This document shows, one piece after another, positions 59,935-64,000 of a stretch of DNA of 64,000 nt. This stretch comes from Austropuccinia psidii (lineage: Eukaryota > Basidiomycota > Pucciniomycetes > Pucciniales > Sphaerophragmiaceae), in the NCBI GenBank assembly GCA_023105745.1, contig JALGQZ010000004.1, forward strand, positions 62,923,112 through 62,987,111, written 5' to 3'. A program made the translations under genes and the position numbers. Each line of letters begins with the position of its first letter. The first letter of the stretch is position 1. Below the pieces are notes generated by a model that was not told the DNA's origin, ran no database searches, and saw only the letters and a program-made list of their open reading frames with translations.

Positions 59935-61440
59935 ACAAATACACCCTTTGTAGATAAAATCTATCAATTTCTTGACATTGATTTTTCCCAAAACTTTTGT
60001 CAGGATATCAGCCAATTGTTGTTTTTTCGAGATCCATTTTATTCTAACGTAGTTCTTGCAGATGTGCTTGTTGATCAAGTTGAAATCCTGCAATAGATGT
60101 AAAGTTTGTTTCCTGCTTGCGATGTTGCTAGAAATATTGATTGCAGCCTTGTTGTCGGAAATGATGTTAGGGGTATGTGCACCTGTGATGTTCTGAAATA
60201 AGTTTGACAGCCAAAGGAATTATTTGGAAGCAAAAGAAAGTGCAATTTACTCAGCTTGGCAGGTTGATCCTGCAACTGTTGGTTTTCTTTTTGATTTCCA
60301 TGAGATAGGGCTTCCGAGGTATAACATTAAGAACCCATGCGTTGATTGGTTGCCCTTGCCCCCCCCCCCAGTTGGCATTGGTATAGCATTACAAAGTCTT
60401 TCCATTGCCTTCTGGCGAGATCCACGTTCCAGTGTTGGCAGATTGTCGTAGATAGGATAGGAGATGCTCAAGTACATGCCAGTGAGAGGTATCAGTGCCC
60501 ATTAAGAATCAGGCTAGGTAATTCACAGCGGCTGTGATATCCGGCCTTGATCCTTGAGATATATATACATGGACAGCAATTCTTCTGAGATATTTGAGCT
60601 AGGTTTGGAGGTTAGATCGCAGTTGTGGGGAAGGGGTGAGGTCGCAATCATCCTAGTTCTTGACCTCCCAATGGCTTTAGCAACTAGTTCCGGTTGCAAA
60701 AGGAGATAACCCTTGTCAATGAAAGATATCAATATTCCAACCAGTTACAAGACATTCTCATCCCACTTGATGTTAAGTTTTGAGTTTGGTTGCATCATTA
60801 TGCTGAAGAGAAATTTATCTCATGATGCTGTTAACACACCATCATCTAAATGGATCCAGAGAAAAGCATTTCCCTGATTGCTTTTGTAAGAATAGCTCCT
60901 AAGGTCTTCAGCATTAGCAATGAAGCCAAAAAAAATCTCTTTAAGATGTATCCACCAGCACCAAGCAGCCTGCTTGGTCCCATAGAGTTCCTTGTTCAAT
61001 TTCAGGACGGTATACTTATCGGCTTACGGACCCTTTGGTGGCCATACATACACCGGCATGTCAATGTAGCTGTAGAGGAATGCTACTTTCATGTCAAATG
61101 TCTTGTGTGGCCATCTGTGCTTACACAAGATTTCCAGTAGGAGGTTCAGTGCTGCAAAAGTTTAATCAAAATCTATACCCTGGACTTGTCTAAAACCCCA
61201 TGCCACAAGTCTTTCTTTGAAATGTAAAGTTGCTTGTTTCTTTAAAGAAAACCCACCTTGTGCTTAGAATATCCTCCCTTTTTGTGTATTTCAAAACTTG
61301 GGATAGGGACAATTTTTTGAACACATCTTCATTCCTCATACTCTTGACCTCCTCTTCAATTGCTTTCTGCCACTTTTCCGCCTCTTTTGATTTTAGTGCC
61401 TCCTTGTGACAATTTGGCATTGTAGTGGGCATGTCATGAG
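59935..61440 (-). pseudogene. Copia RT and RNase H remains
   Basis: Fragments in order on the minus strand follow copia-type RT. KEAEKWQKAIEEEVKSM and ILSTRWVFFKE (61190-61432) open the RT. IDKGYLLLQ and the TSPLPHN..SSNISEE part (60523-60732) follow the palm region. STHGFLMLYLGSPISWKSK (60247-60477) is RNase H. WISKKQQLADILTK (59911-60093) is the typical copia C-terminus. A YVDD palm motif was not found in any open fragment. Multiple stops and shifts make this a relic. Confidence 0.8.
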
Positions 61441-61441
61441 A

Positions 61442-62460
61442 TTAATTGAGTGATGAAATTACCAAGTCCTGTCGGTTAATCTCCTTAACCATTGTTTTGT
61501 CCATGAGGTTTGCCACTTGAATAGCAGAGAAAATGGCTCCTGGTTTTGGTGGACCAGGAAAAAAAGTATTCTCATCAAATTTTACAGATGCTGATTTCAG
61601 CACCTTGCCATGCCCAGTTATCCAGAAAGACCACACTTTTGATTCAGGGGTTATGCCTAAATAGTAGCTGATCATTTCCCTTTTGGTGAAGATGGTTATG
61701 AATTTAACTTTTAGCATCAAAAACCCTTAGTAAGGTAAATGAAGGTTTCCTGCCTGTCTGATTTCATATGGAGTTTTTGGTTCCTCATAGTTCAGAACCT
61801 GATTGAAGATCCATGCTGCATGTTTGAACGCAAATGTCCATAGTGTTAGAGGTAGGTTGGCACTTATGAGAGACTTCCTTGACATCTTGGATAACTTTTG
61901 ATTTTTATGTTCAATTTTTCCATTTTGGTAATTTTTTACGGTGCACTGAATTCTCAAACAATTCCTTTTTGAGAGCAGAAGTCATCCAAACATTGGTTAT
62001 TCAATTCAGACCCATTGTTGGTTTGTAACCTACCAATTTTGTAGGGAGTGTGGTTGGAGAATTGAGTCACCCATGTTATGAGCTATAGCTTTGCTTCTGT
62101 CTTATTCTTCAAAGGTATTTCCACCACCAGTCAGGAGAAGGCATACTGAAACATTAGCATATATTTCTTATTTTAAATGCTTTTTGCAATGGGACCTATC
62201 AGATCAGCACATATTAGGTCTCCAGGGGCAGTTATGATATTTCTTGTGAGGGATTAGCCAGCCAAGTGTTGGCTCCTGGCTAGCACACAAGATTGGAAGA
62301 CAGATTGAGATTCAAGTTTTTTCTGCGGTATTCCTTCTGCCGCATCAAATTTCAGTAGTCGTGAGAGGTTTGGTAGGGCTAAGTGAGAGAACCGCCAATG
62401 CCATAATAAAGGTATGTTGGGTAATTTGAAGTTTGGAGTAGGGTACACTTATAGATCAAT
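61442..62460 (-). pseudogene. Copia integrase remains
   Basis: The GAG-pre-integrase segment (WHWRFSHLALPNLSRLL, 62254-62448) carries the His pair of the zinc-binding region. It is followed by integrase fragments (ANLPLTLWTFAFKHAAWIFNQVLN and KTPYEI, 61727-61957). The segment linking integrase to RT follows (KVWSFWITGHGKV and KFDENTFF, 61442-61720). The order integrase before RT is diagnostic of Ty1/copia. Frames are broken between every block. Confidence 0.8.
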
Positions 62461-63806
62461 TGGAGAGGGCTCTTTGTTGTGACCAGCCTGATATCAGGAA
62501 TGATTTTTGGGATATTACCACAAGGTGGAGATGAAACAGAAATAAACCATTGAAAGTTACAATTGAAATTAGGAATAGTGTTGCCTTGTTGATGAAATTA
62601 AAACAACTTGTTTTGGAAACTGATTGATATTCCTTGTAAGAAAAATTTCCCAAGAGACGGAACTATTCCTGGTATGTGCTTACATTATAGTACATCTTTG
62701 ATCAGGAGTGACCTATCACAAGTATTCAAAACAATGTGTCTTATTTCCCCTACATGAAATTTGTTGTGTGATGCCACAGTAAAGATCATATTAGTAGGGG
62801 TTAATCTAGTAAACTGAGAGATATCTCCCACCACAGAGTGAGTATCCCCCAAATATGGCATTGCTTCGCTGTTTCTTAATAGCAGTATGCTTCCAATTTC
62901 TGCGACAGCTTCATTTTGCTTGATTTGGTGTGACTATTACTAATTTCTTGCGCCCTTGCACGCAGTTTGCATTCATGGGCCCAGTGACCAGCTCATAGGC
63001 AGTAAAAACAGGGATTGTTGGGTGTCAGCCCTTGTTTTTACCAGTTCTCCGCCTTTGTTGTATTGTTTGTAGCTCTGGATTTATTTTTTTTGTGAGGATG
63101 TTTATTGTCTTTTCCCTTTTTTGGAGAAAGCTTTCCTTTGGTGTGAATACTTGATATTTTCTGGTATTCTTGGCTCTATTTATTTGATGTTAGCTGTCTT
63201 ATAATATCCAGGATGTCCTCACCATTAATTTTCAGTTCTGGATTGGTTGCTTTGCGAGTATCGAGTGCACTGGTTAGTTTCTCTTTGAATTGTGGCACCG
63301 ATAAAAAATATAAGATTTTCACCAAGTTGTCCTCATGCCTTGAGCCTATTTGATGGTGTTTTGAATAGTGATCACATGGCTGACCATGTTGAACAATTTA
63401 TCACCAGCATGTATTAGAGTGTTTAGTTGGTGTACCACTGCAGACCAGGAGGTTTTAAAGAAACAATTTTTTATGGCTTGGAAGATAGCCCTACCACTAG
63501 TTATTTGGATCCTAGTTTGAATGGAGTCAAAAAGGGTGGGGTCAACACTATTACAGATGAAAGATTTCGGAGGAGGATATGATTTTTTTTGCTGGAGGCA
63601 AAGTAATGAAGATCTTCATAAAAGTAACTGATCCAGGTATTGATTAAGTTGGAGGACTAAGAATTGAAGTTGCTTCCATCCATTGATAGTTTGGGATGGA
63701 TGTCTTTGGAAATTTTACCATATCGTTCAAGGGTTTCAGCTTGTTTTTTGGCTTTCTCCAGGATTGATAGAGTAAAAATATCAGGTGTTACAAAAGGATT
63801 ATCCAT
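62461..63806 (-). pseudogene. Copia gag and protease remains
   Basis: Gag begins at ATG 63806 with NPFVTPDIFTLSILEKAKKQ and ISKDIHPKLSMDGSNF, then breaks. A zinc knuckle lies at 62969-63010: CFYC, four positions, H, four positions, C. One of its codons is now TGA. Protease sequence should follow at about 62450-62900, but I could not identify an active-site DTG or DSG with confidence. Confidence 0.65.
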
Positions 63807-63941
63807 GTTTTATGGTGCTATGAAATTTTGGCTTCTTGAAGTGGTGCTATTGTAACTTCTTCCGGAATGTGTTTGCAGTAAGTTTTACAGGTTTTGTTTT
63901 TGAAAATAATATATTGATGAGTTATATTTGTAGCAGTAGGT

Positions 63942-63952
63942 GGCCCATAACC
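63942..63952 (-). other. Copia primer-binding site, half initiator-Met tRNA type
   Basis: Minus-strand GGTTATGGGCC directly abuts the 5' LTR. It is complementary to GGCCCATAACC, the anticodon stem-loop of eukaryotic initiator tRNA-Met. Drosophila copia and several fungal copia elements prime from such a cleaved half-tRNA instead of the CCA end. Confidence 0.65.
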
Positions 63953-64000
63953 TATTTTTCACTGACGGGTTTTAATTAAGAATGTATTATGTATTACAAT
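63953..64000 (-). repeat. Copia 5' LTR, start only
   Basis: 48 bp matching the start of the left LTR (57651) with few differences. It runs off the window, so the total element length and its target-site duplication cannot be read. Confidence 0.75.

Noticed and set aside
60355..60370. C-run and neighbouring plus-strand frames at 60224-60537
   Set aside because: The protein signal here is the minus-strand copia RNase H; the homopolymer is a local slippage site and may be a sequencing artefact.
1..64000. tRNA genes, rRNA, CRISPR arrays, bacterial-type operons or defence systems
   Set aside because: Searched by eye for tRNA arms, regular repeat-spacer spacing and tightly packed ORFs; none was found, and the content is that of a eukaryotic repeat-rich region.

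Overview
The window looks like a transposon-dominated, very AT-rich piece of a fungal nuclear genome. The one recognisable host gene is a PSF1-like GINS subunit with a short intron (1486-2396). The remainder is mostly LTR retrotransposons, plus one Tc1/mariner transposon and stretches of decayed AT-rich DNA. The chromodomain Ty3/Gypsy elements, copia with half-tRNA-type priming, Tc1 and small introns fit a basidiomycete, perhaps a rust fungus with a large TE-rich genome. That placement is inference; no species marker is present. No tRNA, rRNA or CRISPR array was seen.

Layout. 1-917: remains of two LTRs, one inserted in the other. 1486-3455: the PSF1 island, followed by a decayed coding relic. 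3456-9412: AT-rich DNA with one solo LTR (6827-8724). 9413-17481: an older nest of solo LTRs, with C' inside D', D' inside A'', and A'' inside D''. 17965-51421: a 33.5-kb nest. Its outer element B (Gypsy, minus strand, TSD GGGAT) is interrupted by full-length element C (plus strand, 24716-35598, TSD CTTAT) in its gag region. It is also interrupted by full-length element A (minus strand, 37414-48090, TSD GATGA) and by solo LTR D (48105-50026, TSD TGCTT), both in its right LTR. 51427-57645: no recognisable gene. 57651-64000: a decayed copia element on the minus strand; its left LTR holds a dead Tc1 transposon and its right LTR runs off the window.

Elements A, B and C belong to one chromovirus-like lineage. 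They have unusually long LTRs (about 1.8-2.15 kb), shared LTR termini (TGTGA..CC to CTTACA), a tRNA-Pro-like primer site 2 nt from the LTR, and a purine tract ending GGGAA. Their ORF2 encodes coiled coil, gag, zinc knuckle, protease, RT, RNase H, integrase and chromodomain. Upstream lies a separate ORF1 of about 250 codons, joined to ORF2 in the -1 frame. In element A the junction is a canonical TTTCCCA slippery heptamer, three codons before the ORF1 stop. The 1932-codon open frame of element A is therefore intact ORF2 plus about 225 N-terminal codons that mostly read ORF1 DNA in the wrong frame. All three elements also share a strong splice acceptor (TAG|TGT) upstream of ORF1, which suggests a spliced mRNA whose leader exon lies in the LTR.

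All comparisons were made by eye between copies inside this window. No database search was run. LTR boundaries are supported by matching 5-bp target-site duplications wherever stated.
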